Source of the DNA: an uncultured bacterium
GTDB taxonomy: Bacteria > Bacteroidota > Bacteroidia > Sphingobacteriales > Sphingobacteriaceae
NCBI GenBank assembly: GCA_903838995.1
Contig: CAIMAP010000170.1
Location: 1-34,308, forward strand
Direction: 5' to 3'
Length of the DNA: 34,308 bases
The position numbers and the translations under genes were made by a program. Below, piece by piece: positions 17,701-26,816 of this stretch. The notes under the pieces are model-generated. The model was not told the DNA's origin, did not search any database, and saw nothing but the letters and a program-made list of their open reading frames with translations. Each line of letters starts with the position of its first letter. Within the stretch, counting starts at the first letter, position 1.

Positions 17701-19049
17701 TGAAAACAGAAGAAGGCAAAACAGATGTTGTGTTAGGTCGTTCGGGTGAATTCAGAATTGTTGACGAAAAATCTGGTCGTATCATCATGACAAATAACAT
17801 TCCTTACGGTGCACATCTTTACATTAAAGATGGTCAGAAATTGAAAAAAGGTGATGTGATTTGCGGATGGGATCCATACAACGCTGTAATTATTTCTGAG
17901 TTTGATGGTAAAATTGATTTCGAATTTATTGAAGAAGGAATCACTTTCCGTGAAGAGTCTGATGAGCAAACAGGTCACAAAGAAAAAGTAATTATTGATA
18001 GTCGTGATAAAACAAAAAATCCTTCTATTAAAATCGTTGATAAGAAAGAGGTTATTAAATCGTATAACATTCCAGTAGGTGCGCATATCGCAGTAGACAA
18101 AGGCGATAAAGTAATTGCAGGACAAGTAATCGTAAAAATTCCTCGTTCAACTGGTAAGACCCGAGATATTACAGGTGGTTTACCTCGTGTAACAGAATTA
18201 TTCGAGGCGCGTAACCCTTCTAATCCAGCGGTTGTAACAGAAATTGACGGTGTAGTAACTTTAGGTGGTGTGAAGCGTGGTAACAGAGAAATTATTATCG
18301 AACCAAAAGATGGTACTTCTAAAAAGTATTTAGTTTCTTTATCGAAACACATTTTAGTTCAAGATAACGACTTTATCAAAGCGGGTATGCCATTATCAGA
18401 TGGTTCAATTACACCATCAGATATTCTTTCGATTAAAGGACCTTCTGCAGTACAAGAATACTTAGTAAATGGAGTACAAGAAGTTTACCGTTTACAAGGT
18501 GTAAAAATCAACGACAAACATTTCGAAGTAATTGTTCGTCAGATGATGCAGAAAGTAATTATCGAAGATCAAGGAGATACTAAATTCTTAGAATTAGAAT
18601 CGGCTGATAAATTTGACTTCATGGAAGAGAACAATTGGATCTACGACAAAAAAGTAGTAACCGATCCAGGAGATTCTCCAAATGTAAAAGCAGGTCAGAT
18701 TATTACTGTTCGTAAACTACGCGATGAAAACTCGGTGTTGAAACGTAAAGACCAAAAATTAGTGGAATCTAGAGATGCAGTATCTGCAACTTCAAGACCA
18801 TTGTTACAAGGTATTACAAGAGCATCATTGGGTACTAAATCATTCATCTCTGCAGCTTCCTTCCAGGAAACTACGAAGGTCTTGAATGAGGCAGCAATTC
18901 ATGGTAAAATGGATAGTTTATTAGGCTTGAAAGAAAACGTGATCGTAGGTCACTTAATTCCTTCAGGAACTGGTATCAGAAAATACGATCGTATGATTGT
19001 AGGTTCGAAAGAAGAATACGAAGCTTTATTAGCTTCTAAAGAAGACTAA
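14781..19049 (+). CDS. rpoC: DNA-directed RNA polymerase subunit beta'
   Basis: Catalytic subunit of 1422 residues. The N-terminal zinc site ([11 protein letters not shown]...CDRCG, about residues 65-85), the metal-chelating NADFDGDQM (about residue 475), the bridge-helix and trigger-loop regions, and the second zinc site ([13 protein letters not shown], about 895-908) are all present. I start at the ATG at 14781 ([13 protein letters not shown]), which matches Sphingobacteriales RpoC openings; the in-frame TTG at 14772 would add only three residues. A clear terminator follows. Confidence 0.99.
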   Translation: MSYKKENKIKSNFTSITISLASPEAILERSSGEVLKPETINYRTYKPERDGLFCERIFGPVKDYECHCGKYKRIRYKGIVCDRCGVEVTEKKVRRERMGHIALVVPVAHIWYFRSLPNKIGYLLGLPTKRLDLIIYYERYVVIQAGLKEQDGINKMDFLTEEEYLDILDTLPKENQYLDDADPNKFIAKMGAEAIQDLLSRIKLDELSYDLRNKANTETSQQRKNEALKRLQVVEAFRDANKHIENRPEWMIVKIVPVIPPELRPLVPLEGGRFATSDLNDLYRRVIIRNNRLKRLIEIKAPEVILRNEKRMLQEAVDSLFDNSRKVNAVKTEGNRALKSLSDILKGKQGRFRQNLLGKRVDYSARSVIVVGPTLKLHECGLPKDMAAELFKPFIIRKMIERGVVKTVKSAKKIVDRKDPIVWDILENVLKGHPVLLNRAPTLHRLGIQAFQPKLIEGKAIQLHPLVCTAFNADFDGDQMAVHLPLGNAAIAEAQLLMLASHNILNPANGTPITVPSQDMVLGLYYMTKGRRTEPGHVIKGQDRIFYSPEEVIISLNEGQLDLHAFIKVKTQTIENGEFVQRIIETTTGRVLFNQVVPVEMGYINELLTKKSLRDIIGDIVKTTGMDRAARFLDDIKELGFKMAFRGGLSFNLQDLTIPAEKASLIKKASDEVEEVMGNYNMGFITNNERYNQIIDIWTRINSRLTDNVMKQLATDNQGFNSVYMMLDSGARGSKEQIRQLCGMRGLMAKPQKSGSGGEIIENPILSNFKEGLSVLEYFISTHGARKGLADTALKTADAGYLTRRLVDVAQDMIVNVPDCGTLRGILTSALKDNEEIIEPLYDRLLGRVSVHDVFDIVTGELLVEAGAQITEEIGKKIETSTVEAVEIRSVLTCEAKRGVCAKCYGRNLASGRMVQMGEAVGVIAAQSIGEPGTQLTLRTFHVGGTASNIAAESTIVAKFEGRIELEGIRTVQLKTEEGKTDVVLGRSGEFRIVDEKSGRIIMTNNIPYGAHLYIKDGQKLKKGDVICGWDPYNAVIISEFDGKIDFEFIEEGITFREESDEQTGHKEKVIIDSRDKTKNPSIKIVDKKEVIKSYNIPVGAHIAVDKGDKVIAGQVIVKIPRSTGKTRDITGGLPRVTELFEARNPSNPAVVTEIDGVVTLGGVKRGNREIIIEPKDGTSKKYLVSLSKHILVQDNDFIKAGMPLSDGSITPSDILSIKGPSAVQEYLVNGVQEVYRLQGVKINDKHFEVIVRQMMQKVIIEDQGDTKFLELESADKFDFMEENNWIYDKKVVTDPGDSPNVKAGQIITVRKLRDENSVLKRKDQKLVESRDAVSATSRPLLQGITRASLGTKSFISAASFQETTKVLNEAAIHGKMDSLLGLKENVIVGHLIPSGTGIRKYDRMIVGSKEEYEALLASKED

Positions 19050-19069
19050 TCATTTTCTAATAATATTCC

Positions 19070-19100
19070 AAAAAACCCCGCTGTTTAGCGGGGTTTTTTG
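19070..19100 (+). terminator. Intrinsic terminator of the rpoBC operon
   Basis: CCCCGCT (19076-19082) pairs with AGCGGGG (19087-19093), loop GTTT, preceded by A residues and followed by six T residues. It is a textbook intrinsic terminator 20 bp after rpoC. Confidence 0.95.
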
Positions 19101-19166
19101 TTTTTAAAATTTTACAAGAAATAAAAAGAAATATATCTTTATATTTAATATTAATCTATCAAAAAA

Positions 19167-19475
19167 ATGGAAGAGATCAACGACCCCAATCAAATTAACA
19201 TAGAATTATCGGAAGAAATTGCCGAAGGTATTTATTCAAACTTAGCCATCATTACCCATTCAAATGCAGAGTTTGTGCTCGATTTTATTCGCATGATGCC
19301 AGGTGTACCAAAAGCAAAAGTGAAGGCAAGAATTATTTTAACGCCGCAACATGCTAAAAGATTATTGGCGGCATTAACGGATAACTTGCGTAAGTACGAA
19401 GAAGTGCATGGAAAAGTAAAACTCGAGGAACAAGCATTCCCATTGAGTTTTGGCGGGCCAACGGCACAAGCTTAA
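19167..19475 (+). CDS. DUF3467 domain protein
   Basis: A 102-residue protein with no signal peptide. The sequence (SEEIAEGIYSNLAIITHSNAEFVLDF, then MMPGVPKAKVKARIILTPQHAK and a helix ending ALTDNLRKYEE) matches the DUF3467 family, which in Bacteroidota regularly follows rpoC. The core resembles a small beta-rich domain with a C-terminal helix. Its function is unknown. It lies after the rpoC terminator, so it probably has its own promoter, which I could not place firmly. It converges with the MFS gene, and the two stop codons share a TTAA. Confidence 0.85.
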   Translation: MEEINDPNQINIELSEEIAEGIYSNLAIITHSNAEFVLDFIRMMPGVPKAKVKARIILTPQHAKRLLAALTDNLRKYEEVHGKVKLEEQAFPLSFGGPTAQA

Positions 19476-20710
19476 TTTTTAATTTGCTCTTTTGCGAGGT
19501 GTGCTTTGATTAAAAAGTGATACCATAAAACAGCAATCGCATATATGCCGGCGGTGATTAAAAACACATTGGCATAGGCAAAACCATTTTTGCGTAGCAC
19601 CGAAAAAATAAGTGCAGAGAAAAACCAACTCCCCGACCAAATCGAGGCAGTTAATGCAGAAATAATTTCTTGGTTTTTGGGTCCAACATATTGCATCACT
19701 AGCTCCGAGCTAACGGGCGCAGCCATATTCATTAAGGGTTGTCTAATGAGGAAAAAGAATATGGCAAAGTAAAGGCTGTATTCGAATGTAGCGTAGAACT
19801 CGGTACAAGCCAATAGCGCCAAAGAAATAACTGCAATACTTTGTGTGCGGGTAATGGCAATTTTATAACCATATTTTGCCCGAACGTGCGGCACTAATAA
19901 AGCAGCGCCCGCAACGGTAATAGAAGAGAAGCTATTGAGCAATGCAAAATTATCGGATTCCATTTTAAATACTTTAAAGAAAAATAAATTGATGAATGGA
20001 ATCGTTAAGCCAGCGCCAATGGCTAAAAGCAAGGAAGGTGTCATAGCAAAGGCGATCGTTCCCCAGTCGAAGCCAGAGAGGCTGAGTCGACTACCCTCGA
20101 ATACAGGGATCACTTCTTTTTGTTGCATCTTAAAAATAAAGTAAATACTGATACCAGATAAAAGGGCTAACAATAATAGGCATTTAAATTCATCAAAGTA
20201 AAGTGGATTGAAATGGTTGAGCACAAAAATGATTATTCCGGCCAAAATCATGGCTAAACTATAAGTTGCATAGCTCAAAGAAATAGCTGCTGTTTTTGTT
20301 TTTTCTGATGTATTTCGAATAATAAAGGGTAGGGCTAAGACCTGAACAATGCCATAGCACATACCCCATAACGCAGCACTGGTGTATATCATGTCGATTT
20401 GTTTAAATTCTGCAGCAAGTAAAATACCGATACTAAAAATAAAAACACCAATGGCTGCGATATAAAATAAGGGTTTTAAGTTTCTTCCTTTGATAAATAA
20501 TCCTAAAGGAAAAGCCAACAACATAACCGTTAAAAATCTTAAGGAAATAAAGTCTGCAATTTGATGGTCTTCATATCCTTTTTTTGACAAATAAATATTC
20601 AGAATCATCATAAAAGAAGCATTCACCAATTGAATAAAAAATTCGGCAGCAATAAATTGCAATACTAATTTTTCAATTTGAAAATAAGGCTTTAATATTT
20701 TTGTCAGCAT
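19472..20710 (-). CDS. MFS transporter
   Basis: A 412-residue integral membrane protein with about twelve hydrophobic segments, in two halves separated by a more polar loop around residues 195-215 (FKMQQKEVIPVFEGSR). The family motif between segments 2 and 3 is weak, so it is a divergent major facilitator. The substrate cannot be inferred. I start at the ATG at 20710, whose A is also the last base of the miaA stop (TGATG), indicating translational coupling; a TTG one codon earlier is also in frame. Its stop overlaps that of DUF3467 and no terminator is visible between them. Confidence 0.85.
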   Translation of the reverse strand: MLTKILKPYFQIEKLVLQFIAAEFFIQLVNASFMMILNIYLSKKGYEDHQIADFISLRFLTVMLLAFPLGLFIKGRNLKPLFYIAAIGVFIFSIGILLAAEFKQIDMIYTSAALWGMCYGIVQVLALPFIIRNTSEKTKTAAISLSYATYSLAMILAGIIIFVLNHFNPLYFDEFKCLLLLALLSGISIYFIFKMQQKEVIPVFEGSRLSLSGFDWGTIAFAMTPSLLLAIGAGLTIPFINLFFFKVFKMESDNFALLNSFSSITVAGAALLVPHVRAKYGYKIAITRTQSIAVISLALLACTEFYATFEYSLYFAIFFFLIRQPLMNMAAPVSSELVMQYVGPKNQEIISALTASIWSGSWFFSALIFSVLRKNGFAYANVFLITAGIYAIAVLWYHFLIKAHLAKEQIKN

Positions 20711-21600
20711 CAAATTTGTTGTGCTAAAATGTAGTCTCTAATTTTTTCAAATTCGTGGTAAGCAAACCATTGGTATTCGGGGTCTCTGCGCAGCCATGTT
20801 AATTGGCGTTTGGCAAATCTTCTGGTATTTTGTTTGATAGCTTCCACACTTTGTTCGAGCGATGTTTGCCCATCTAGCATGTCAAAAATCTCTTTGTATC
20901 CAACGGTTTTCAGCGCATAACATGCGCGGTTAGCTAGGTTATTTTTCACTTCTTCCACTAAACCAGCTGCCATCATTTGATCCACTCTTTGGTTAATTCT
21001 TTCGTAAAGTTTCGCACGCTCGTCGGTAATGGCAATTTTAATAATCGCAAAATCTCTTTGTTTTTTCTTGCCAGTTAAATGGTTCGAATAAGCTTTGCCG
21101 CTGAGGGTACTAACTTCAATGGCCCGCATCATTCTTTGTTTATTTTGAATATCGACTATTGCGTAATACTCGGGATCTAAACTTAATAGTGTTGCTTGAA
21201 GTTCTTCGGTGCTTTTTTCTTGAAGTGCATTACGCAGCTCATCATCTCTAAAAGTTAAATCATCTAAACCCTCGCAAACGGCTTGGGTATATAGTCCTGA
21301 GCCGCCAACTAAAATGGCATATGATTTTTCCGAAAATATTTCTTGCAATTTAGCCAAGGCTATTTTTTCAAAACTGCCCGCATCTACTACTTCGCTTACG
21401 CTATGGGAATTTATAAAATGGTGTGTTGCTTGCGTCAGTTCGTTAGCATTTGGTTTAGCCGTGCCTATGCTTATTTCGCGGTAAAATTGACGTGCATCTG
21501 CAGAAATAATTTCGGTGTTAAAATACTGTGCTAATTGAATGGCTAAAGCTGTTTTGCCAACAGCGGTAGGACCCGATACAACTATTAGCGTAGCTTTCAA
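20710..21600 (-). CDS. miaA: tRNA dimethylallyltransferase MiaA
   Basis: Transfers a dimethylallyl group to N6 of A37 in tRNAs that read codons starting with U, such as the tRNA-Tyr and tRNA-Trp encoded in this window. The P-loop GPTAVGKT is at residues 10-17, followed by ISADARQFYREISIGTAKP, the LVGGSGLYTQAV block and the C-terminal QNTRRFAKRQLTWLRRD. The frame extends upstream to 21693, but that part overlaps the acidic tail of the preceding gene and encodes a low-complexity KTKT run. A TTG at 21600, one base after the upstream stop, gives 296 residues, the normal size, and is preferred; an ATG pair near 21640 is an alternative. Confidence 0.95.
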   Translation of the reverse strand: MKATLIVVSGPTAVGKTALAIQLAQYFNTEIISADARQFYREISIGTAKPNANELTQATHHFINSHSVSEVVDAGSFEKIALAKLQEIFSEKSYAILVGGSGLYTQAVCEGLDDLTFRDDELRNALQEKSTEELQATLLSLDPEYYAIVDIQNKQRMMRAIEVSTLSGKAYSNHLTGKKKQRDFAIIKIAITDERAKLYERINQRVDQMMAAGLVEEVKNNLANRACYALKTVGYKEIFDMLDGQTSLEQSVEAIKQNTRRFAKRQLTWLRRDPEYQWFAYHEFEKIRDYILAQQI

Positions 21601-21601
21601 T

Positions 21602-22222
21602 TTAGTCTTCGTCTTGGTTAAAGTCTTCGTCTTGAACATCATCAAATTCGGAAGGCTCTTCTTCCTCTTCCTCTGGTTCGTCGGAAGGTGCATCTGGGTG
21701 TGCTTCTATGCCCATTGCGTCCACTTCTTCTTCGTCTTCGTCGCCCATGCCAAATTCATTTAAGAAATCCAGGTCTTCATTGGCTACTGTTGGAATAATA
21801 GGGGAGATGCCAAACTGCTTCGGTGCAATGCCGCTTGTTTTAGTACAAATTGGGTATTGGAGATTTGGATCTTCGTTAATGGTAATTTTCATTAACTGAA
21901 TATAAAAAGTCCAAGGTTTTTCTAAATTAAATATATAATATATTTTTTGATGAGGATCGATAATGAAATTCTTTAAAATTGATTTTTCCATTAACACTGT
22001 TTTCGCAGCATCTTTAATGGTAGATTCGTTTAAAGTTATTTCTTTTCCTTTATGCCATTGATCGTTGCTCATGTAAAAGCTGCTATTGGCTTTTCCGTCA
22101 AACCCAATGGATGCATGTATTGCACGATGCAAATCTTCAAAACTTTGATTTGATTTTATCTCTATTTCTCTACTTACTTCGTCGTAATCTTCGAAGGTGA
22201 TTCTAAATTTATATATCGCCAT
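21602..22222 (-). CDS. Plasmid pRiA4b Orf3-like / IS1096 passenger-like protein with acidic tail
   Basis: A 206-residue protein. Residues 1-130 (YKFRITFEDYDEVSREIEI, FEDLHRAIHASIGFDG, FYMSNDQWHKGKEI) fit the pRiA4b ORF-3 / IS1096 TnpR-like fold, found in plasmid and transposon genes but also in ordinary chromosomal genes of Bacteroidota. From about residue 155 the chain is strongly acidic, with runs such as DEDEEEVD and PEEEEEEPSEFDD, and is probably disordered. It is placed directly before miaA in the minus-strand run. No transposase or terminal repeats lie nearby, so it is not a mobile element here. The function is unknown. Confidence 0.82.
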   Translation of the reverse strand: MAIYKFRITFEDYDEVSREIEIKSNQSFEDLHRAIHASIGFDGKANSSFYMSNDQWHKGKEITLNESTIKDAAKTVLMEKSILKNFIIDPHQKIYYIFNLEKPWTFYIQLMKITINEDPNLQYPICTKTSGIAPKQFGISPIIPTVANEDLDFLNEFGMGDEDEEEVDAMGIEAHPDAPSDEPEEEEEEPSEFDDVQDEDFNQDED

Positions 22223-22286
22223 AATGTAAAAACGATTGAATGCTAATGCTATTTACAAATTAATTATTTTTTTCTTCCAATCGCAA

Positions 22287-23693
22287 TTATTTTGCGATTA
22301 AACCTAATTTTTTTCCTTCCATCATCATCAGTTCCAATGCGGCTGTTTTTTCGTTCGGAATTACCCCTTCTAAAATGGCTTCTCGAATCGCATTTTTCAA
22401 CAAGCCTACTTCTTTGCCAGCGTCTAAACCAAAAGCTTGCATAATATCGTTACCATCAATAGGTGGCTGCCAATTTCTTAATTGATCTTTGGCTTCTACC
22501 TCGATGATTTTTTCTTTAACCAGCTCAAAATTATTTTTATATTTTTTGATTTTGTATTCGTTCTTGGTCGTGATGTCTGCATTACACAAAATCATGAGCG
22601 CGTCTATGTCTTCGCCTGCTTCGAATAATAATCTCCTTACTGCCGAATCGGTAACGGTATTTTGCGCCAATACAATGGGTCTTAAATGAAGCAATACCAG
22701 TTTTTGTACCAGCTTCATTTTTTCGTTTTGCGGTAATCGTAATTCTTTAAAAATTTTAGGAACCATGCGGGCGCCTTTATCTTCATGACCATGAAAGGTC
22801 CAACCATGATCGGGTTCAAAGCGTTTGGTGGCAGGCTTTGCAATATCATGTAACAATGCCGCCCATCTTAACCACAAATCATCGGTATGTTCGCAAATAT
22901 TATCGAGTACTTGTAAAGTATGGTAAAAATTATCTTTATGTGCTTTGCCATCTATGGTTTCAACACCATGCAAATTCGCCATTTCCGGAAATATGATTTG
23001 CAATAATCCGGTATTAAATAAATGTTCAAATCCAATCGAAGGTTTTGCCGAAAGCATGATTTTATTTATTTCATCGGTGATGCGTTCTTTACTCACAATT
23101 TGAATGCGGTCTTTATTTTCTGTGATGGCTTGTAAAGAAGCCGCATCAATTTTAAAATTCAATTGCGCTGCAAAACGAATGGCACGCATCATGCGCAGTG
23201 GGTCGTCGGAATAGGTTACGTTAGGCTCAAGCGGAGTTCTAATCAGCTTTTGCTCGATATCTGTCATGCCATCGAATGGATCAATTAATTTACCATAGTT
23301 TATTTTTGCTAAACTAATGGCTAAGGTATTGATGGTAAAATCTCTTCTGTTTTGATCGTCTTGTAAATTGCCATCTTCTACAATGGGCTTACGCGAATCG
23401 TTTCGATAAGATTCTTTTCTAGCTCCTACAAATTCTATTTCCCAGCCTTTGTAATTCAGCATCGCCGTGCCAAAGTTTTTGAAAACATTGACGGCTGTTT
23501 TATTGCCAATTTTTAAAGCAACTGCTTCGGCAAATTCAATTCCATTGCCAATAATTAAAAAATCAATGTCTTTAGATTTTCTGTTTAATAATAAATCGCG
23601 CACATATCCACCAATCACATAAACCGCTACTTTGCGTTCTTGTGCCACTTCGGTAATGATTGGAATAATAGGATGTGTTAAAAGATTTTTCAA
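22287..23693 (-). CDS. CCA-adding tRNA nucleotidyltransferase with HD domain
   Basis: Adds or repairs the 3' CCA of tRNAs, which is essential here because none of the five tRNA genes in the window encodes it. The class II polymerase motif is GGYVRD at residues 28-33, with the metal-binding DID at 42-44; RRDFTINTLA near residue 115 and the DPLRMMRAIRFAAQL block follow. An HD domain (LLHDIAK, about residue 280) continues to a C-terminal region, 468 residues in all. The start is TTG at 23693: the next in-frame ATG would remove the catalytic motif. The last codons and the stop lie in a small hairpin (AATCGCAA/TTGCGATT, 22279-22299) without a U-tract. Confidence 0.92.
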   Translation of the reverse strand: MKNLLTHPIIPIITEVAQERKVAVYVIGGYVRDLLLNRKSKDIDFLIIGNGIEFAEAVALKIGNKTAVNVFKNFGTAMLNYKGWEIEFVGARKESYRNDSRKPIVEDGNLQDDQNRRDFTINTLAISLAKINYGKLIDPFDGMTDIEQKLIRTPLEPNVTYSDDPLRMMRAIRFAAQLNFKIDAASLQAITENKDRIQIVSKERITDEINKIMLSAKPSIGFEHLFNTGLLQIIFPEMANLHGVETIDGKAHKDNFYHTLQVLDNICEHTDDLWLRWAALLHDIAKPATKRFEPDHGWTFHGHEDKGARMVPKIFKELRLPQNEKMKLVQKLVLLHLRPIVLAQNTVTDSAVRRLLFEAGEDIDALMILCNADITTKNEYKIKKYKNNFELVKEKIIEVEAKDQLRNWQPPIDGNDIMQAFGLDAGKEVGLLKNAIREAILEGVIPNEKTAALELMMMEGKKLGLIAK

Positions 23694-23732
23694 ATGGTAT
23701 TATTATTTGGCGTGAAAATAAGAAAAAAAGCG

Positions 23733-24296
23733 TTATTTTCTGATAAATTCAAATGTGCCGTTGGTCGCTAATTTGATAATGCTCGAAGGTTTTCCCGTAC
23801 CAATTTCATTTAAATCACAAACATAATCTGCAGCTGTTAAAAAATAAGGGTCAATGTCGCTGCGCTCAATTGCCGCTGCTTCGCCAGATAAATTGATAGA
23901 AGTAGAAACAATTGGAAATTTAAATTTTTGAATCAGTTGATGTGCAAATCCACTTTTAACAATTCGTATGCCAATACTTCCATCTTCGTTGATGGCATTT
24001 TTTGCTAAATTTTTTGCATTGGGTAAAATAATCGTCATTGGGCTATCAGCAAATTCTATAAGGCTCCAAGCTATTTCTGGTACTTCTTGTACATAAGATT
24101 GGATTTTATTTTCATTATCTAATAGTAATACAAAACTTTTAGCTGCAGGTCTTTTTTTTAGAGCGATGACTTTATCAATGGCCGCTTCGTTGCGAGCATC
24201 GCAACCTAAACCCCAAATAGTATCGGTAGGATAGAGAATGGTCCCACCTGCATTTAAAACACTAATTGTTTTTTTTATTTCTTCTGTATAATTCAT
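23733..24296 (-). CDS. L-threonylcarbamoyladenylate synthase (Sua5/YciO/YrdC family)
   Basis: Makes threonylcarbamoyl-AMP, the precursor of t6A37 in tRNAs reading ANN codons, including the two tRNA-Thr species of this window. The YrdC core is complete: GGTILYPTDTIWGLGCDA (about 18-35), IALKKRPAAKSFVLLL (about 45-60), the IVSTSINLSGEAA block (about 130-142). With 187 residues it is the short TsaC form without the C-terminal Sua5 domain. The ATG at 24296 overlaps the stop of the upstream glycosyltransferase gene (TGATG), so coupling is likely. YciO-like paralogues exist, so the exact role is a little uncertain. Confidence 0.9.
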   Translation of the reverse strand: MNYTEEIKKTISVLNAGGTILYPTDTIWGLGCDARNEAAIDKVIALKKRPAAKSFVLLLDNENKIQSYVQEVPEIAWSLIEFADSPMTIILPNAKNLAKNAINEDGSIGIRIVKSGFAHQLIQKFKFPIVSTSINLSGEAAAIERSDIDPYFLTAADYVCDLNEIGTGKPSSIIKLATNGTFEFIRK

Positions 24297-25426
24297 CAAG
24301 ATAAGATTGATTGATAGAGGCCCATTAATTCAGTTGCAATTTTTTCGCTGTTGAATTTTTCGACATATTTTTTTCCAATGGCAGCCATGCTTTTTCTTTT
24401 GCTTTCGTCTGCTAATAATTCAGCAATTAAACCAGCAAGTTCCTCTGCGTTACTTGGCTCAAAATACAAGCTGTTGGGGCCGCCGGCTTCTGCTAGGCAA
24501 GAACCTTTAGCGGCAATAACGGGTGTTTCGGAATGCAGTGCTTCTATGATTGGAATGCCGAAACCTTCAAACTTAGAAGGGTAAATAAATACATTGGCCG
24601 CTTGATAAATAGCTGGCAGATCTTTAAAATCTACTTGATTGATTTGAATAACTCGATCGTTTAATTCGTGCTTTTTTATAAATGCATCGATGATTAAGCC
24701 ATAAGATTTTTTCTTACCAACCATTACTAATTTCACATGGCTAGGCAATTGTAGCATGGCTTGTAAAATCACTAAAGCATTTTTTCTTTCTTCTATTGTG
24801 CCAACATAAAGTAAATAATTTGCTGGCAATGCATATTTTTCTTTGACAATATTTAACGCATCACTTGTTTGTTTTTTTTCAAAAATAGTATCGCAAGCTT
24901 GGTAAATAACGTCAATTTTATTTTCGGAAACTTGATAAAATTCAATGATGTCTTTTTTAGTTTGCTCCGAAATAGCAATAATTTTATGTGCAAATTTTAC
25001 CGCATGTTTAATTTTATTATCATAAATTTTTCGATCAATTTTTTTATAATAATTCGGAAATCTTTTAAAAATCAAATCATGAATGGTAACCACTGTTTTG
25101 ATAGCTGTTTTCTCAATGCCATCAGGTATTTCGTGGCTTAAACCATGGTATAAATCTAATTGATCGTGAGCAGCATCTGCGGCAATACCAAAGCGCCTCC
25201 AAGCGGCAGAAAAGGTGTCGTAAAATAAATTTCGTGGTCCGCGAATATGAGCGTTTTTAATATCAAGGATAAAATCACTTGCGCCATCTGCCACTTTCTT
25301 CGGCGTGTATAAATAATATTCGTGAGCAGGATACACTTTGCAAATATTGCTGATCGTAGACCGTGCATAGTTGCCCAGTCCTGTAAAATTTGCAAAGGCT
25401 CTTTTGGCGTCGTAACCTATTTTCAT
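24296..25426 (-). CDS. Glycosyltransferase family 4 (GT-B)
   Basis: A 376-residue cytoplasmic or membrane-associated sugar transferase. The N-terminal half opens MKIGYDAKRAFANFTGLGNY with the glycine-rich acceptor-side loop; the C-terminal half has LLYVGTIEERKN (about 205) and the E-x7-E motif in FEGFGIPIIEAL (about 285-296), which binds the nucleotide sugar. The acceptor and donor are unknown. The frame reaches an ATG at 25444 inside dapD; I chose the ATG at 25426, four bases after the dapD stop, because it gives the usual family N-terminus. Confidence 0.9.
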   Translation of the reverse strand: MKIGYDAKRAFANFTGLGNYARSTISNICKVYPAHEYYLYTPKKVADGASDFILDIKNAHIRGPRNLFYDTFSAAWRRFGIAADAAHDQLDLYHGLSHEIPDGIEKTAIKTVVTIHDLIFKRFPNYYKKIDRKIYDNKIKHAVKFAHKIIAISEQTKKDIIEFYQVSENKIDVIYQACDTIFEKKQTSDALNIVKEKYALPANYLLYVGTIEERKNALVILQAMLQLPSHVKLVMVGKKKSYGLIIDAFIKKHELNDRVIQINQVDFKDLPAIYQAANVFIYPSKFEGFGIPIIEALHSETPVIAAKGSCLAEAGGPNSLYFEPSNAEELAGLIAELLADESKRKSMAAIGKKYVEKFNSEKIATELMGLYQSILS

Positions 25427-25430
25427 TTGT

Positions 25431-26249
25431 TTATACGGCAACATTGTATTCTCTTAAGGCATTATTAAGAGAAGTTTTTAAATCTGTTGATGCTTTTCTT
25501 TGGCCAATAATTAATGCGCAGGGAACTTGGTAAGCACCGGCTGCAAATTCTTTTGTATAAGATCCAGGAATAACAACCGATCTTGCAGGTACACGGCCAA
25601 TATATTCTAAGGGTGTTGTACCGCTTACATCAATAATTTTAGTAGATGCGGTTAAGACAACATTTGCACCTAATACGGCTTCTTTTTCGACATGTACGCC
25701 TTCTACCACAATACATCTTGAACCAATAAAGCAACCATCTTCAATAATAACTGGAGCGGCTTGTAGGGGCTCTAATACACCGCCTATACCCACACCTCCA
25801 CTTAAGTGAACATGTTTGCCTATTTGCGCGCAAGAGCCTACCGTGGCCCATGTATCAACCATAGTGCCTTCGTCAACAAATGCACCAATATTTACATAGG
25901 AAGGCATCATAATTACACCCTTTGCTAAAAATGCACCATAACGCGCAACTGCATTGGGTACTACTCTTACGCCTTGCGCTACATAATTGGTTTTCAATTT
26001 CATTTTATCGTGGTAAACAAATGGTCCCACAATTATTTCTTGCATTTCGTTGATTGGAAAATATAATACCACTGCTTTTTTTACCCATTCATTTATTTTC
26101 CAGCCATCTGCTGTTGGTTCTGCAACCCTTAATTCACCTTTATCTAATTGATCTATAATTGCGTTGATGGCTTCTTTTACTTCAGTAGTATGTAAAATAC
26201 TTCTGTCATCCCATGCATTTTCGATAATTGATTTGAAATTTTCGTTCAT
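25431..26249 (-). CDS. dapD: 2,3,4,5-tetrahydropyridine-2,6-dicarboxylate N-succinyltransferase
   Basis: Succinylates tetrahydrodipicolinate in the succinylase branch of lysine and diaminopimelate synthesis. The 272 residues match the family. The N-terminal helical part (about 1-100) precedes a left-handed beta-helix with hexapeptide repeats, visible as MMPSYVNIGAFVDEGTMVDTWATVGSCAQIG (written here in part of the 112-145 stretch), followed by LSGGVGIGG and IVVEGVHVE. It is first in a seven-gene minus-strand run that also holds a glycosyltransferase and tRNA-modification genes. Confidence 0.97.
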   Translation of the reverse strand: MNENFKSIIENAWDDRSILHTTEVKEAINAIIDQLDKGELRVAEPTADGWKINEWVKKAVVLYFPINEMQEIIVGPFVYHDKMKLKTNYVAQGVRVVPNAVARYGAFLAKGVIMMPSYVNIGAFVDEGTMVDTWATVGSCAQIGKHVHLSGGVGIGGVLEPLQAAPVIIEDGCFIGSRCIVVEGVHVEKEAVLGANVVLTASTKIIDVSGTTPLEYIGRVPARSVVIPGSYTKEFAAGAYQVPCALIIGQRKASTDLKTSLNNALREYNVAV

Positions 26250-26274
26250 TTTTATGCTTAATTTTTAGAATATG

Positions 26275-26302
26275 CAAATCTAATAACAAAGTATAAACAA
26301 AA
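26275..26302 (-). promoter_or_regulatory. Possible dapD promoter
   Basis: On the minus strand TTTTG (26302-26298) and TAGATTTG (26282-26275, exact TAnnTTTG) are 15 bp apart, a little short of the usual spacing. It lies in the 73-bp divergent gap with the Hsp15-like gene and would start transcription about 20 bp before the dapD ATG. Confidence 0.4.
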
Positions 26303-26322
26303 GCGCTTATTTTTGAATTTAT

Positions 26323-26715
26323 ATGGCCCCAGCAAACGATAAATTAAGAATTGATAAATACCTGTGGGCCATTAGAGTCTATAAAACAAGAAGCATTGCT
26401 ACCGAGGCTTGTAAGGCAGGAAAGGTAAAAATAGGCAGTCTATCGCTTAAACCAGCGCATATTGTAAAAATAGGAGACCTTTATACCATTCAAAAAGACC
26501 ATCAAAAGAAAATTTTAAAAGTATTGGCATTACTCGAAAAAAGAGTTGATGCAGCCAAAGCAGCACCGTTTTTCGAAGACTTAACACCACCCGAATTAGA
26601 CCCCAAATTAATTTCTGTATTTAATTCACCTGTATTAAAGCGTGATAAGGGTTCGGGAAGGCCTACTAAGCGAGATCGTCGAGAAATAGATGACTTGCAA
26701 GACAGCTGGGACTAA
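26323..26715 (+). CDS. S4-domain RNA-binding protein, Hsp15-like
   Basis: The 130-residue protein has an N-terminal S4 domain (LRIDKYLWAIRVYKTRSIATEACKAG in part, then KVKIG and KPAHIVKIGD, about residues 7-55), characteristic of Hsp15/YrfH. E. coli Hsp15 binds 50S subunits carrying nascent chains after stalling. The C-terminal part is basic (KRDKGSGRPTKRDRRE) and ends in an acidic tail. It is divergent from dapD and is followed after 101 bp by the desaturase; no terminator is evident. Confidence 0.88.
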   Translation: MAPANDKLRIDKYLWAIRVYKTRSIATEACKAGKVKIGSLSLKPAHIVKIGDLYTIQKDHQKKILKVLALLEKRVDAAKAAPFFEDLTPPELDPKLISVFNSPVLKRDKGSGRPTKRDRREIDDLQDSWD

Positions 26716-26816
26716 TTGTTTATAGGTGTCTAAACAAATAAATACAAGCGGTTAAAAGTCATTTTAGATTTAAAATAAAATTACGATATTGAGCTTTTAA
26801 TTATACAAAAAAGCAA

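Noticed and set aside
17733-18352. Two overlapping minus-strand frames of 125-130 codons inside rpoC
   Set aside because: Antisense shadows of conserved beta' coding sequence, with no leader or recognisable domain.
21602-22222. Transposon or plasmid remnant based on IS1096/pRiA4b resemblance
   Set aside because: No transposase, terminal inverted repeats or target duplications were seen, and the gene is tightly packed in a housekeeping run.
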